DNA of 64,000 bases from Hirudinaria manillensis (GCA_034509925.1 CM067533.1:3114535-3178534), one strand, 5' to 3'; counted from the first letter of the stretch, positions 19,668 to 31,327 are shown. The notes: generated by a model from the sequence alone, not told the origin. Translations and numbers: made by a program.

Positions 19668-22489
19668 AACAAGAATATTTGAATACTGGTTTTGAGGTGG
19701 TAGTTTTTAATAAAAATTGATTAAAAGTTCTTTCTTACCAAGCGAGTTATTAAATCTAAGTAAAATATGAGTTTTGAAATTTGCATTGTTATGTCATTGA
19801 AACCAATTCGGTCGAACAATAACTTCAGTTCCTCCAAAGATTTATGCCGTGAGGAACGTCACGCAAACCGAAGGGAAGAGCACAACCCTCGTGTGTTTAA
19901 CTTATGGCGACCCTGAACCTGAGATGACCTACAGGAAGGCTGGTCTCACTGAAAGTTACATCATGGGTTCCAATGTTTGAATTCCTGCATTTCTTTTCTT
20001 CTATTCTGAACTTCTGCATAAAGGTTCTTAATTATCTTTCAATCCAGGAAGGTGGCAGAATAATGCTTACAAAGCCAGGCCCTCTTGAGTTGGACATGAC
20101 AATATTTCCACTGAGATGGGATGACACTGCCAATTACACCTGCATTGCTAAGAACAAAGGTGGAATGCATGTATGGAATGGAACCGTCATCGTCCAATGT
20201 ATGACCTTTATAATTCATTATAGAATTGGTTTGTTCTTATGGTAGAATGTCCATTAACCTATTACCTAAGTCCTACTGAAACATTTGAAATAAACTAGTC
20301 CTCAATCTGACAGTCTCACTAAAGCCTGGGTGTTGTAGCTTTATCAAATTGCTAAAAGTTACATTTTACAAACAGACGTACCTCGCTTCTCACCAGAAAT
20401 GCCCCAAGTTGTTTACAACTGGGCTGGGAAAACCAGAAATCTAACATGCCTCATCTTCTCTGAGCCAAAACCGGTCGTAGAATGGTACAGACTTGGCAGA
20501 CTTCTCCAAAACAATGAGACTTTTAGAATTTATTACATTGAAAAGAGTAGTAATTTGCAGGTATGTATTTATGTTGTTGGTATAAGTTATACATAAATTA
20601 TACTTACTTATCATGCATTTTGATTACTTAAATTAAGACTGGCCAATGTAGGCTTGCCTTCATAATTCACACATGATATGCTTATCAGGTAACTATTAGA
20701 CAAGTGGACGAATATTACATTTATGGTGACTACATATGTAAAGCCAGGAATCAAATTGGTGCAAATCAAACCACCATTGAGATGAGGCGAGCATGTGAGT
20801 TTATACCATTAATACCATCGACGTCGTCGTCATCCTCGTCAATATCAAAGTGATTACTGACCAAATCTATACATGCATACAAATTTAGCAGTTATTAAGG
20901 AGTGTTCTGCCTGCTGTCTACTAGTGTTCTCTACAAAGAGAACTTAAGTATTGGAATTGTTCTTAGTAAGAAATTAATTTGCAGAGCGTAAGTTCAGCAA
21001 ATTCATCACCAACACAGATCTCCCTGATGCCCCTCAATCAGCCACAGTCATCAGGGCTACTCCCACCACCCTGGAACTTTACATTGTTCCTCCTAGTGAT
21101 GATGGACTTCATGGACTTCCATTGCTTGGCTTCTGGGTTCAGTGTGAAAATAAGATCCTTGAATTTTTGTACAGTGAGTGTTCATCTGCACCAGCTTTAA
21201 TGAACAATCTTCAGGATGTTGATTTCATGAAAGTTTATGTGAACACTTAATTGATTCCTTTATCACCTTATCATTTCTAAGAGTCAAAAGTAAAGGTTTA
21301 AATTTTTGTTGATGTTCTTTAAGTTGAAAGGGTCTTCATAGAGTATTTGAGACCGGGCAACACGTACGAAATCCTAACAAGAGTGAGAACTGAAATTGGA
21401 ATTGGAGGAATTCTCAAAATCAGCGGAACAACCTTAGACATAAGTGCCATACTTTTTTATTGATGCAAATTACTTTTATTTTCTAGTACATTCTTAAGAG
21501 CTCCTAAATAGGTTTTTGTTTAAACAATGATAATCAAAGTCTTTACTTGGATTAACTTATTGATATATTTCAAATTATTGTGCCAGTCAGTAATAAATAT
21601 TCATACTTTATAATTATTGTCCATCCATAAATAAAATTAATTCACATCCACGTAAACATGAAGGTGCCCCTTATCCACTCACAATCAATTCCGATCCAAG
21701 AGGTAATTTCCCTTTTGAATACACTGTCACTTGGATGAGACCAGAAACGGGAGGAATGCCAATAAGGCAGTACCAGTTCCGATTCAGACAAGTATTGCAC
21801 TTTCCTAACATTATCCATAGCTTTGGTTGTTATCAATATGTCAAAATTATCACAAATTACAAATTGAGTGGAAAAATGATATTTCAGAGCAGATCTTTAT
21901 ACATATAATAATATTGTTTTGAGATAAACAAATGACTTTATATTTGAATCCTTGCCAATTTTATTTATTGAATTTGATATTAAATAAATATATCTCAACT
22001 TATTTTGGTAATTAATGATCATTTGTATTTATAGGTGTCTGTAGTGCCAGGTACTTTCAAGTTGAAAGAAGGCTTGAGCGAATGGAAGAGAAGAATAAAG
22101 AATACAGACATAAGTTACCCCTCACTCTTTTACAGGATTCAGGGTCTTGCTTCAAATGCCTATTACCAGCTGGAGATCCAAGCACTCAATGATGTTGGGT
22201 GGTCCATTCCCAATGGCATGTTTATTTTCAGAACAAACTTTGGTGAGATTTGATTGTTGCCAATACTTCCTGAGCAATTGATAGTTTTATATCTTTTTTC
22301 TATTGCTAGTTTTAGTGACATTAGACTTATCAACTCTTATTAAACCGATGTGCATTAATTATTTTTATTGTTTCAGATCCACTTCGAGACCCTTATTATG
22401 ATTATGAAGATGCATCGAATGACCTCAGGGCCAACCACTCCATTCTGTTGAGGATTTCTGTAACAATTCTATTGGTTTTATATTTGTGA
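16941..22489 (+). CDS. Fasciclin II / NCAM-type cell adhesion molecule (5 Ig, 2 FN3, GPI-like tail), 5' incomplete
   Basis: Fifteen exons: 16941-17124, 17756-17898, 18158-18289, 18611-18748, 18935-19044, 19322-19487, 19829-19974, 20048-20198, 20376-20560, 20689-20794, 21018-21173, 21324-21443, 21664-21791, 22035-22242 and 22377-22489 (TGA), about 728 residues. Each Ig domain is split over two exons and shows the Cys-Trp-(D)xxxYxC pattern: WFDGN/ATTYTCSA, VFWRF/NGVYECCA, FAFKCIA/GTYKCKAF, TLVCLTYG/ANYTCIAKN, LTCLIF-VEWYRL/GDYICKAR. Two fibronectin III domains follow (WVQCEN/YLRPGNTYE and YTVTWMRP/YYQLEIQALNDVGWS). The last exon ends in a short hydrophobic stretch (ILLRISVTILLVLYL) with no cytoplasmic part, as expected for a GPI-anchor signal. 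The family (fasciclin II, apCAM, leechCAM) mediates homophilic neuronal adhesion. The signal-peptide exon is not found. The exon 11 start at 21018 was chosen because the nearer acceptor would create a TAG at the junction. Confidence 0.88.
17424..17490 (+). repeat. L2/SINE-type 3' tail with (TAA)n in a fasciclin intron
   Basis: The sequence CAAGGCAATATATAAATGAC followed by (TAA)n resembles, in the opposite orientation, the GCGCTATA-plus-trinucleotide 3' end of the 44-kb element. I read it as the tail of a short interspersed or truncated element on the + strand. Confidence 0.4.
19554..19672. repeat. (ATT)n microsatellite cluster
   Basis: About 120 bases of near-continuous ATT repeats with interruptions, in the intron after fasciclin exon 6. 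Translation in either strand gives only poly-Ile/Leu/Asn. Confidence 0.85.
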
Positions 22490-23040
22490 ACATCAATTTC
22501 CATGTATGTAATGCCACCTGATTCTTCTGTAATAGATTCAAAACCCTTTTTGTTCTATAATGCAGTGCTTCATAGGCTATTAGAAGCAAACCACCAAGTT
22601 CAAGCAGAAAGAACCTCAAATGCCTTTCTCAGAAAAACAATAGTTGGAATTTTGGTCGGATTTAAGAGCACCTAAGACCATATTACGTAACAGAATTAAT
22701 TCTGACACCAACCACCAAGCATGAGATCGACTCTAGCACCCGACGTCAGTAAATCACATTGCAAGGCTTGGCAAAGAAAGGTCACCAAATCTGAGCCAAA
22801 AGTACAAACTGATTGCAATGCTGAGCTCGACCATGTTATCGCTTCGACTGCACTAAAAGCAAGCACGCTCGCACGCACGTACACATCATAAACGACATTT
22901 CTTGGTCAAATCATCATTTTATTCCTAAAACATCGGTCGCTTCATACAAAAGTGTTGCGCTTTCATTTTGGGAACCTTGGATTTAGTTGCAACCAGTCGG
23001 ACGATTAACAAGGAGTGTCGAATTCTATTGCATTCTTTTA

Positions 23041-25152
23041 TCAGTCAGAATCCGTGTGCGAGTCGTAATAATAATAATCTAATAAATCATCGTCGAAGTC
23101 GTCGTCGTCATCATCGAAGTAGTCGTCGTCGTCGTCATCCGAATATAAATCGAAGAAGTCCGAGATTGTAACGAGATCGATGATGTCGACGATGCCGTCC
23201 GCATCTTCTCGAAACCTCCTCTTGTTGTGGCCTTTGGAACCGTCCGGGCACTGGTGGAGGTAGAAGCAGTTCTCGCCAAATCGACAGAACTGATCCTTTG
23301 CAAAGTATCTGCATGGCTTTATCCTGTGGACCGAAGCAAATGTTTTTTTTTAGATTTTTTATTTCGACTAGATACGATCGTTCGTATTAAACATATTAAC
23401 GGTAGGCGGGAAAAGTGCCAGGAGTTCAAAGCATGCTCCACGCTAAAAACAGGCTTACTTGAGGGAGTCTTTGTATTCGGTGATCATCTTTTCCTTCTCC
23501 GCCTCGTCGCTGAACCAATGGTAGCTCGGAAAAACGAAATCCGACTTCGTTCGGCATTCCGGGCATAACCTGCAAACGACAGAAGGCATCCTCGTTGACG
23601 GACTATCGGGTCAAAGAATTTTAGCAAGGCCGAGATACCTCGAGGTCTCGCCTTCGGACATGTTGTTGTGTCTCCAAGTTCTGATGCAATCGAGGCAGTA
23701 GATGTGGTTGCAGTGAGAGAGGATCCCGAACCTCTTCTTCGAATCCGGCTTCTTATCCCAGACAACGTCCAAGCAAATGCCACACATTTTGTCACTGCTC
23801 ACCTTGGCTTTGAAAGCATTTTCCATCTCCTTTTCTTGGAATTTCACACAATTCTGAATAAAAGGATGAGCACATCAGGTCTGTGGATGTTAACCTACAA
23901 TTTCAATTTAGTAAAATGTTTGTTAAAGACCTCCAGATGGTTTTCCTCTTCCTGAGTTATGATTTCTGAACAATGTTCACAGGTAACAGTGCTAGGCTCC
24001 TCTGGTAGGCCTGCCCTTGCTGCATCCGAGTAGGAATGGGTCGGAGCTGTTTAAAACCGTTCAATTCTTTATATTTAAAATAACAATACAAATCGACTTT
24101 CACGAAAATTTGACTTAACTGTAACTAAATTACCAAAACAAATATTGCTTTATCCCAAAACATGAAAATAATATAAATCCCAACACTCCAAAAATGAAGA
24201 GCTTTGGGAAATACCAATGCAATAGTGACAAGTTAAGAGAAAGTAGACATATGCAAATAATTATAGATATCTTAGATAGAGTTAACTGATGTATAAATTA
24301 TGTTAAAATGTTAATTGATGTATAGCATAAATCCATATTAAACAAAAATGTATCAGTAATAAGCTGATACCAATAAATGTGCCCCTATGTTGGGCAACAA
24401 GAAATTATTAGACAAACCTGCATTTGAAGTTGCCCACTTCTGACCAGGAACAAATTCCTGGCCATTGTACTTGAGTTTCTTTTTTGTGAGTGTTTGCATG
24501 CCACTGGATGAAGCCCCATTGTTGACCTCAGAGTTGATCATTGGAGGTGGTGCTCTTGCATCGTTTTTAACTTTCACGTGATCAAACCTTTAAAAGTAGA
24601 TAATTACTTGCCTAGCTTAAGAATCAACAGTTTACAAATACTGAGTTAAGTCATCCTAAAGTCAATAGCACTTTCCAGCTAGTTATGTCAAAGTTATGTC
24701 TCCACATATAATAATTTTAATAACAATCCACTGATAGTGCCATTAAAAAAACATTTGCTAAATTTGAAGATCATTAATCCTTTAACATCTAAGGTGGACC
24801 ATTCATTGCATAATCACCATCTCTTAATAAGGAGTTCAAGAATCTCACTTGCAACGAGAGCCGTAGCTGCAATTTCCTTGGAGGTAAAAGGTACAAACGT
24901 TGGACGGAGGATCATTTCTGTCATGTGAAAATGCACAGGATTGACCTTTGTTGCAGGCTCCACTCATAAAATACCTTTGAGGAATAAACGTAAGTTTCAG
25001 GCAATAAACAAATTTGAAGTAAATGCCACGGATTCTTTGTTTATAATGGTAAGACTTGCTGCAACAGCACATATAACACTGTGAAGTGGTATAACAATAC
25101 AATGGACCTACTTGCACAATGTTTTCTTAGCAGGTCTCCTTGCCTCACTCAT
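23041..25152 (-). CDS. MKRN1: Makorin-type RING E3 ubiquitin ligase with CCCH fingers, 7 exons, complete
   Basis: Exons from the start: 25152-25112, 24974-24849, 24587-24418, 24046-23931, 23853-23639, 23569-23459 and 23323-23041 (TGA), 353 residues. Domains in order: CCCH finger 1 (CKYFMSGACNKGQSCAFSH), CCCH finger 2 (CTFYLQGNCSYGSRCKFDH), the EFVPGQKW segment seen in makorins, a Cys/His makorin-type region (TCEHCSEII), a C3HC4 RING (MCGICLDVV...HCNHIYCLDCI...LCPECR), a C-terminal CCCH finger (CRYFAKDQFCRFGENCFYLH) and a highly acidic tail. Makorins are RNA-binding ubiquitin ligases. The final 50 residues are dominated by Asp and Tyr (runs of DDDD and YYYY); vertebrate makorins also end acidic, but this tail is unusually repetitive. 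The symbol is the family name; which vertebrate paralogue it matches cannot be decided here. Start chosen at the only upstream Met in phase with finger 1. Confidence 0.93.
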
Positions 25153-26450
25153 TTCTTTCAATTTTGTCACAATTATTAAAATATGCTGAAAATACATTGT
25201 GGCCTTTATTATAAAAACAATAATGTATTTCCGAAATTATAGTAAGTACATATATGTGAAAATATCACGCCAACTATTTATACTGCGAAAATGCCTTATA
25301 GAAACTGCTTCAACAAAAAATAATCTCCAGTACTATGTTAACTTATATCTCACAAGTAATCAACCAGATTTTGCTTTGGTCTATATTACTCACATAAACT
25401 ATGAAACGATGTCATCAAATGTAAAAGCACTCGAGCCTACTACTCAAGCATTTTAGTCTTTAAATTAACTAACGCTTCTATAAAATCACTATTAAAGCAT
25501 TCTGCCGGATTCCGATGTCCAAAATTTAAATTTACATGCAGCTTACTTTCAACTATCAGCTTGCCCTAATTGGTAAAACATCAAACAAGAAAAATCATTA
25601 AGAATTAGATTTGTGCAAGTCGGAACAACGTTACGAAGCGGGAACCCCGAAAACAATAATCTTTATATCACAAAAAAGTGCGCAACCAGAAGCATATAAA
25701 AGCAACATCCTCTTCAAATAATTATTTTACAATATTGCGAAGTTTTAGTCAAAGTGCTAGAAGTAATATAAACATTTATTTTATTTTAAAAAATTTATAA
25801 CATTTGTCACATTTTTTATGTTAAATTTGGATATTATGAAAAACCTAATCAAATTTGTTTTGCAGCGTTAATGCTATTAATTATGCTTCAAAAATTATTG
25901 TAGGTGGAATTTTGATTTTACAATAGTGTTTGTATCTATGGGATTGATAAGGTACTACTTCTGGCGTGCGGCAGGTTTCTGATGGCTATTGTGGGCTTGT
26001 CGATAAGTTTTACTGCATTCAGGATTAGAAATATTACTACTTAAAAGTAGAAAAGGATTACATAAAGGAATATATAATGTTCTGAGGGTTTTTGCAAGGT
26101 GAGTTGAGTTTTATAAGTGAATGTTGGAGAGCGGAACACGATAGTGAAAATTATTACTCAACTTGCAGCATAACTGCGGCAGTCAGAGAGACTGCCATGA
26201 ATGATTTGACGTACTCAGGACAAGTTCCTTTCATTTGTTAGAATTAGTATTTGTACATATCCATGCGTTTACACTCAGGTGAAGTTATCGGCGGTAGGCG
26301 GCGGTGCAGCGGATATCGGGTTTCTGTAATTATTTCAATTTATAAACATACAACAAATGGCACATTTTTGGAAAGGGGAGATGATAACCTTATAGAATAT
26401 CATAAAATTGTTTAATTTACCTTTTTTTATTAACTAAACATGGAAAGGTA
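25153..26450. other. Makorin upstream region, no gene seen
   Basis: AT-rich sequence with no open frame of recognisable content. It should contain the makorin promoter. Past about 26 kb the sequence changes to repetitive DNA. Confidence 0.5.
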
Positions 26451-26452
26451 TT

Positions 26453-26985
26453 GGTTTATATATCATTTTGTAGTACTATTAATTATCTTTAAAATGATAT
26501 ATAACATTATTGTATTCTAAGCTTCGCAGCTGAGATAATGTGCTTCAAAGATTTAATTACGAAATGACTATATGAGGCTTATTTGTGATTTGCAGTACTT
26601 AAAACGTATGGAAATTCCAATATATCTACAAGACCTTGTAGTGCTAATAGAACTGTTGTATATGTTTACTGATTTCCAAAGTTTCTGAGTGGATATAAGC
26701 CTCTTCATAGTTTCGAATGTATTTCGCTACAACTTTTAATGCAACCCAATGCCCAAAACATGCTCTGTAAGATATTTGAAGCGTGGAAATGTATTTCTTC
26801 GTATATCATTTTGTAGTACTTTTAATTACCTTTATAATGATGTATAACATTATTGTATTCTAAATGTTGGAGCTGAGATAATTTCAAAGATTTAATTACG
26901 AAACGACTATTTGAGGCACCTATTTGTGATTTGTGGCACTTAAAACGTATGGAAATTCCAATATATCTACAAAGAAATGAGTTAA
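26453..26985. repeat. Diverged tandem duplication, period about 340 bases
   Basis: The block at about 26455-26635 (from TATCATTTTGTAGTACT through GGAAATTCCAATATATCTAC) recurs at about 26800-26972 with scattered substitutions and small indels. A shorter match (TTTGAAGC-x-TGGAAATGTA against TTTGAAGCATTGAAATGTA) follows each copy, so the unit is about 340 bases repeated twice. No coding content was recognised. Confidence 0.8.
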
Positions 26986-27179
26986 TTTCTATGAATTACT
27001 TGAGACCAAATATTTGTTTGAAGCATTGAAATGTAATGCTTTGCCAACCATTTCAAAGAAACATGAATTATCTAGACGGATTAATAATTTATAACTTTAC
27101 ATTCCATCTACCAAAAAATGAAACTTAAACAACCGTCGACCTAATAATTGAATTTATTTGTGAAAGACCTATTTGTGTG

Positions 27180-27790
27180 TAATCTTTAAACAAAAATCGC
27201 AGGGAAATTCAGCCTCATCTGACCTACTTATCCCTGTACATTCGATGTGGATCCATCGGCGGCAGTTGTAGCATTGGACCCAGCTGGTGTCCCCTTCAAT
27301 ACCGCAATAGAGGCAGTAGTCATTCAAAGCGTCAGAAGTTTCAAGTACTCCATATACAACATTCTAAGGTGTTTCTCGTCGAATTCTTCCGTTATGTCCA
27401 TGTCTTGATCTATCCGTAGGATGATATTTATAACGAATATCCCGCAGCTATGACCATCTCTTTGTGGTCTCATTTACCACAAAAACCAGAATGGTTATGC
27501 ATAACAGGAAACAGGTATATCTCTTGGTGAATAGATCTAATGCGAAAATTGGCGACTCGAGATACTCGAGTTCTTATTGGTTGAAAATAATGCGCTATTG
27601 ACATAGCAAGTCTGTCTCAGCTCGTTTGAGATGCTCACCACATAATCTAAGACTGAAGTTGAAAGCCATTTCCCACTAGCCAGCGTGAGATAATCCTCTA
27701 AACTGAGGGATATGTTGTTCCTACGACTGACTGTTGTTCCGTGGTAGAAAGGCATGTCATAATAATTTACACCAACTGGCAAGCCATTTG
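27180..27790 (-). pseudogene. Decayed Ulp1-family (C48) protease with PHD finger, transposon-derived
   Basis: On the minus strand, a stretch at 27782-27537 (LSLEDYLTLASGKWLSTSVLDYV) looks like the N-terminal half of a Ulp1/SENP peptidase. It is followed at about 27480-27440 by QRDGHSCGIFV, the Gln and Cys active-site block, and at about 27325-27195 by a PHD zinc finger (YCLYCG, WVQCYNCRRWIHIECTG, CDFC). The three parts lie in different frames, with stops and at least one frameshift between them, so this copy is dead. Ulp1 peptidases joined to PHD fingers are common in animal DNA transposons. A second, better-preserved Ulp1 element lies 400 bases away in the same orientation. Confidence 0.65.
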
Positions 27791-27931
27791 ATCATAACTC
27801 CAGGTTCCCGTTTTTTAAGTTAGCATATGTGATATATTTATTTACTTGCTGTTAGAACTTTCTCACTATATTCAGACCTGACGTATATGGCCTTCTTATT
27901 TGGGGGTGACTTCCAAGAACTTTCAAGCCTC

Positions 27932-28110
27932 TTTTTTTTTTGAGTTTATGAGTTTATTAAGGTATCAAAGCAACTGAAAGAACATATGTACAATATTAAA
28001 CAAACAATTATGTACATAACACAATGAAACAAATGAACTAAAATACAAAGTAAACTCATAGGGTCAGTCTTAAGGAAGCGCAAGCTTCCGCTAGACAGAC
28101 TGGCCCTGAA
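27932..28110 (-). mobile_element. 3' tail of a retroposed element with poly(A) and hairpin
   Basis: Read on the minus strand, an imperfect palindrome (28106-28061, arms GGCCAGTCTG.../...AGACTGACCC) is followed by AT-rich sequence, then AATAAACTCATAAACTC and a run of eleven A residues ending near 27932. Such an ending is typical of a non-LTR element or a retroposed transcript. The body of the element upstream is missing or replaced by the Ulp1 element. I did not find a convincing target duplication. Confidence 0.5.
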
Positions 28111-28157
28111 AATCATAAGATATCTTCTTTTTTCTCACTGTGAAGTCAATGTCGATC

Positions 28158-29735
28158 TTATGGCACAGGCCAATTGCTCTTGTTTTTAGAAGCTCCAAAA
28201 CACTGCAATGCATAACTGCGCTGTATAGAACCACTTTTTCCACCTGGCTCCAGATTCCTCGTTATTGAGCCAGTGGCATCAAAATGCACAATGGGATCGA
28301 TTCCATATTTTGTTGCAGCATTTCCGAGTAATGCCTGCTTGGGAGATACCATAACCATTTGAAATGGCTTGGTTGGCACCATTTGAACTACTTGTTCACC
28401 ATCATCCTTATGCAGTTCTAAATCTCTTTTCATCCTATCGGCAAGGTCAACGTAAACGTTCTTATACATATCATCACTTGCTTTGTCCATTGACCTGATT
28501 TTATTCAGGTTAGCCTTCGATGGAATTTCGTGTTTCTCCAGCCCCTTTACGCCTGAGATACACATCATTGTATGGAGGACAGATGTTGCGATGCACTTTA
28601 GTTTGTCTTTTATATAACCTTTCGGTGAGCCTCGCAGACGCCTTTTGACATAACCTTTATGGTTAAAATTCTTACCATTGGTAAAAATTATTAATTGGTT
28701 AGAACTATCAATCGAGCATCTATATAACCTGCAGTCTTCGTGCAAACAGTACAAATATCCTGTCACCACATGGTTGAAAATCTTCAGGTTTGAAAAACTA
28801 CACTCGCAAGTTATGTTCTGGCTGAGCACTTTTCTAAATGCTTCCCTTCGAATAGCAAGATCAAGTTTGCTACCCCAAATTCTTGATAAATGGTTTGATT
28901 CCATAAAATCAACTTTCTTGAATAATAAAGTACATGCATTGTATTGTCTTTCGGTCTTCTTCAACGGTGCTTCAACATCTCTTTGGCACACATGACGAAG
29001 CATATATGCAACATAAATGCCACAATTATGGCCATCTTCCTGTCTAGCTGTCCATGGGCCTCTCTTGAAATCATACTGCAGCCATATATTCTTTCTGGAG
29101 CTAGTGCACATTGCAGCGAAACGTTTCTTCATGTCTCCTAGACTGTGATTCTCTCCCAGTAAAGGGTCTTAAAAAACACTTCCTCCGTTTCGTTTCGCAT
29201 ATCGTGACTTCTTCCCAAAGCCTCGAACCAACAATATCTGAAAATGAGGACGGTTACAGAATTTTAATGTCATTATTTTCAAATTGAATTAAAAGATGTA
29301 TATTAACATAAACACGTGTTGTGTCAAATATGATTGCTGCTGATCGTGGCGCTTTTCTCAATTCTGCCGAATATCTTTCCCACTTTCTTTGGAAATCGGT
29401 GAGGAGGTGCAGATAACCACTGCTTGATACATAACTGACGAAATGCTCAATAGGCAATACTCTGAGGCAGACACTCCATAAAGCAAACGAAGTGCATGCC
29501 CCCTTTGTTATATGGCAAAAGTATATAATTTGATTCGAAATCATATTCTGACCAAACTTCCTCTTGTATATCTTTGCCATCGAATGCCAGTGTTGCTAAC
29601 ATATATGGAATGTAGGTACAATTTGGAACATGACACACCAAAAAGTCTAAAAGTGTGGTTGTTAGCCATTCTTTCTTGAAGAGAATGTGGAAATCTTCTA
29701 GGTACAGTGTATGCCTATTCAGTTGAGCCACAATT
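28158..29735 (-). pseudogene. Ulp1-protease/transposase-like element, frameshifted
   Basis: Three consecutive minus-strand frames cover one protein. 29731-29447 holds the first half of a C48 peptidase with a catalytic-His-like GMHFVCF. 29580-29254 continues it in a shifted frame. 29132-28158 (324 residues) carries the Gln/Cys block RQEDGHNCGIYV and then a region of about 240 residues with Cys pairs (CECSF, CLHEDCRLYRC) and VHFDATGSITR, which resembles the start of a Mutator-like (MULE) DDE core. It then stops, so the transposase is truncated. Ulp1-carrying MULE relatives are known in plants and animals. The MULE assignment rests on the FDATGS motif and the architecture only. No terminal repeats were identified. 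Confidence 0.65.
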
Positions 29736-29969
29736 GTTCCAGCTTTGTATGGGATGCTAAAATACGTTGGATCTTCGGGTAAGCCATTAGGCCAGATGTT
29801 AATAGCAAATTTTGTGACGTTAATATCATGATCTGCACTCTTGATTAAGCGTTGAAATTTGCTCTCTGTTAAATAACCTGCACCCCTTTTCCTTTTATTC
29901 CACCTTTCCTTTTATCACCCTTTCCAATTAATAATTCGGTTCGTTAGAGTGGCATATGTCCGGTGGACT

Positions 29970-30404
29970 TCAAGGCCACTGAGGGGGATGAAGATAAATT
30001 TCCCTGAAGAGGAAGGTCTTCAGGGCGGAGTGGAAGTCGGCTGGGTCTGAGGTCATCACCGCAGGATCTAGTCTATTCCAGGTCCTGGGCCCAACGATGT
30101 CGATGGACCTGCCGTCAAGCGTGGCACGATTGGCGTGTGGGCAGAAGAGGGAGCCTCCGAGGCCGTGTCTGCCCTGGAGGTGCGCACTACGGGTGAATGG
30201 CAGGTAGGACGGTGAGCAGCCCAAGAGAGATTTAAAAACCATCGTGGCGATCTTGTAATCGATGCGCAACCAGTGGAGCTTGTAGAGGAGTGGAGACACA
30301 TGATCGTATTTCCTCTTGTTGAAGATGAGCTTAGCTGCCGTATTGATAACTCTCTGAAGCTGCTCCAGGCGACAGGACGGGGGACCTAACTTCACCGTCC
30401 TCAC
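29970..30404 (-). mobile_element. C-terminal fragment of a non-LTR retrotransposon polymerase
   Basis: A 144-codon open stretch carries the pattern that ends many CR1/L2/Jockey-type ORF2 proteins: LQRVINTAAKLIF, then HWLRIDYKIATMVFKSL, then RSIDIVGPRTWNRLDP and FHSALKTFLF. The catalytic part of the reverse transcriptase is absent, so this is a 5'-truncated copy. Its wording differs from the 44-kb element, so it is probably another subfamily. Confidence 0.8.
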
Positions 30405-31150
30405 GTTATCTTAAGCACAAATGTGGCACTGTTGTCTCTGACTACCTTTCTCACTTTGTCAACTATTATTTCAGTGTAATATGAGCAACATAACAATACT
30501 GTCTTCCGGGGCTTCGTAGAGGTCAGTTCTTCAACGCAATTCTGAGATACTCAGAAATAGTTAAACGTGTCGTCACAGACAATGGCATCCAAAGAGGCCC
30601 TGTAAAAGTCTACCATGAATGAACTAAAAAATTGTGTATTTTTTGGGCAGAATTGAATTAAATTAACAGCAATTCTTTTGGTGAGCCTCACTCCTTTTGA
30701 CATTTAATGCATCATACAGGTGTTTATCATAATATTTGTTTTGTTACCTTGTCCATAACAAGTGTGTTGGCTCTTGTGAGACATGGGAAAACAAGATATC
30801 TTCATGTGGTCAGTAAAGAAATTGATTTCATAGCTGAGTTGCATTTCAGCCACAAAATCCATTTTTAGGTGATTACTCCAATTGTTCATTTGTATCGAAA
30901 TAGGAGGTGCCCTTTTCCTGCATACGCTCCCAATGAGCTTTAGGCACGGGCCTCCTTCTACATTATACCTTTGGAAATTTCAACTCCCTACATCTAGCAT
31001 TGGCAAAGAAGCCTAGCTTCAAATGTGTTTTGCTACCTATTAAATCTAATGACCCTAAACACAACCAGGCTGTTTGATATTCTGTTTTTTTTTTGGGTGA
31101 AGAATAGAAAGATGTTTTTTAAGAAATCAATTTGCAAAATTTATGTTTTC
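30405..31150. other. Non-coding spacer between retroelement fragments
   Basis: About 750 bases with no open frame of recognisable content and no clear repeat. Confidence 0.4.
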
Positions 31151-31318
31151 ATATTCCTCAGCCGCACTCGTAGGCTAGGATTGTTCCAGACTTCGGAGCT
31201 CGCCTCTTTTCTTAACGGTTCCATGGAAGGTGATCTTGGCCTGCCTTCCAACGACCACTCCACCTTCTTCGCCAGAGTTTGGGTATCCACTGTCGAACTC
31301 AAAAAAAGGGTGAAGTTC

Positions 31319-31327
31319 TCCTGGGCA
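31319..31327. repeat. Target-site duplication, left copy (TCCTGGGCA)
   Basis: This nine-base word recurs exactly at the right edge of the inserted retroelement. It spans three codons (Ser-Trp-Ala) of the host element, and removing one copy plus the insert restores the host reading frame. Confidence 0.85.

Noticed and set aside
22968-23303. Arg/Ser-rich and Thr-rich frames over the makorin last exon
   Set aside because: They are other-frame readings of the GAC/GAT repeat coding the acidic makorin tail.
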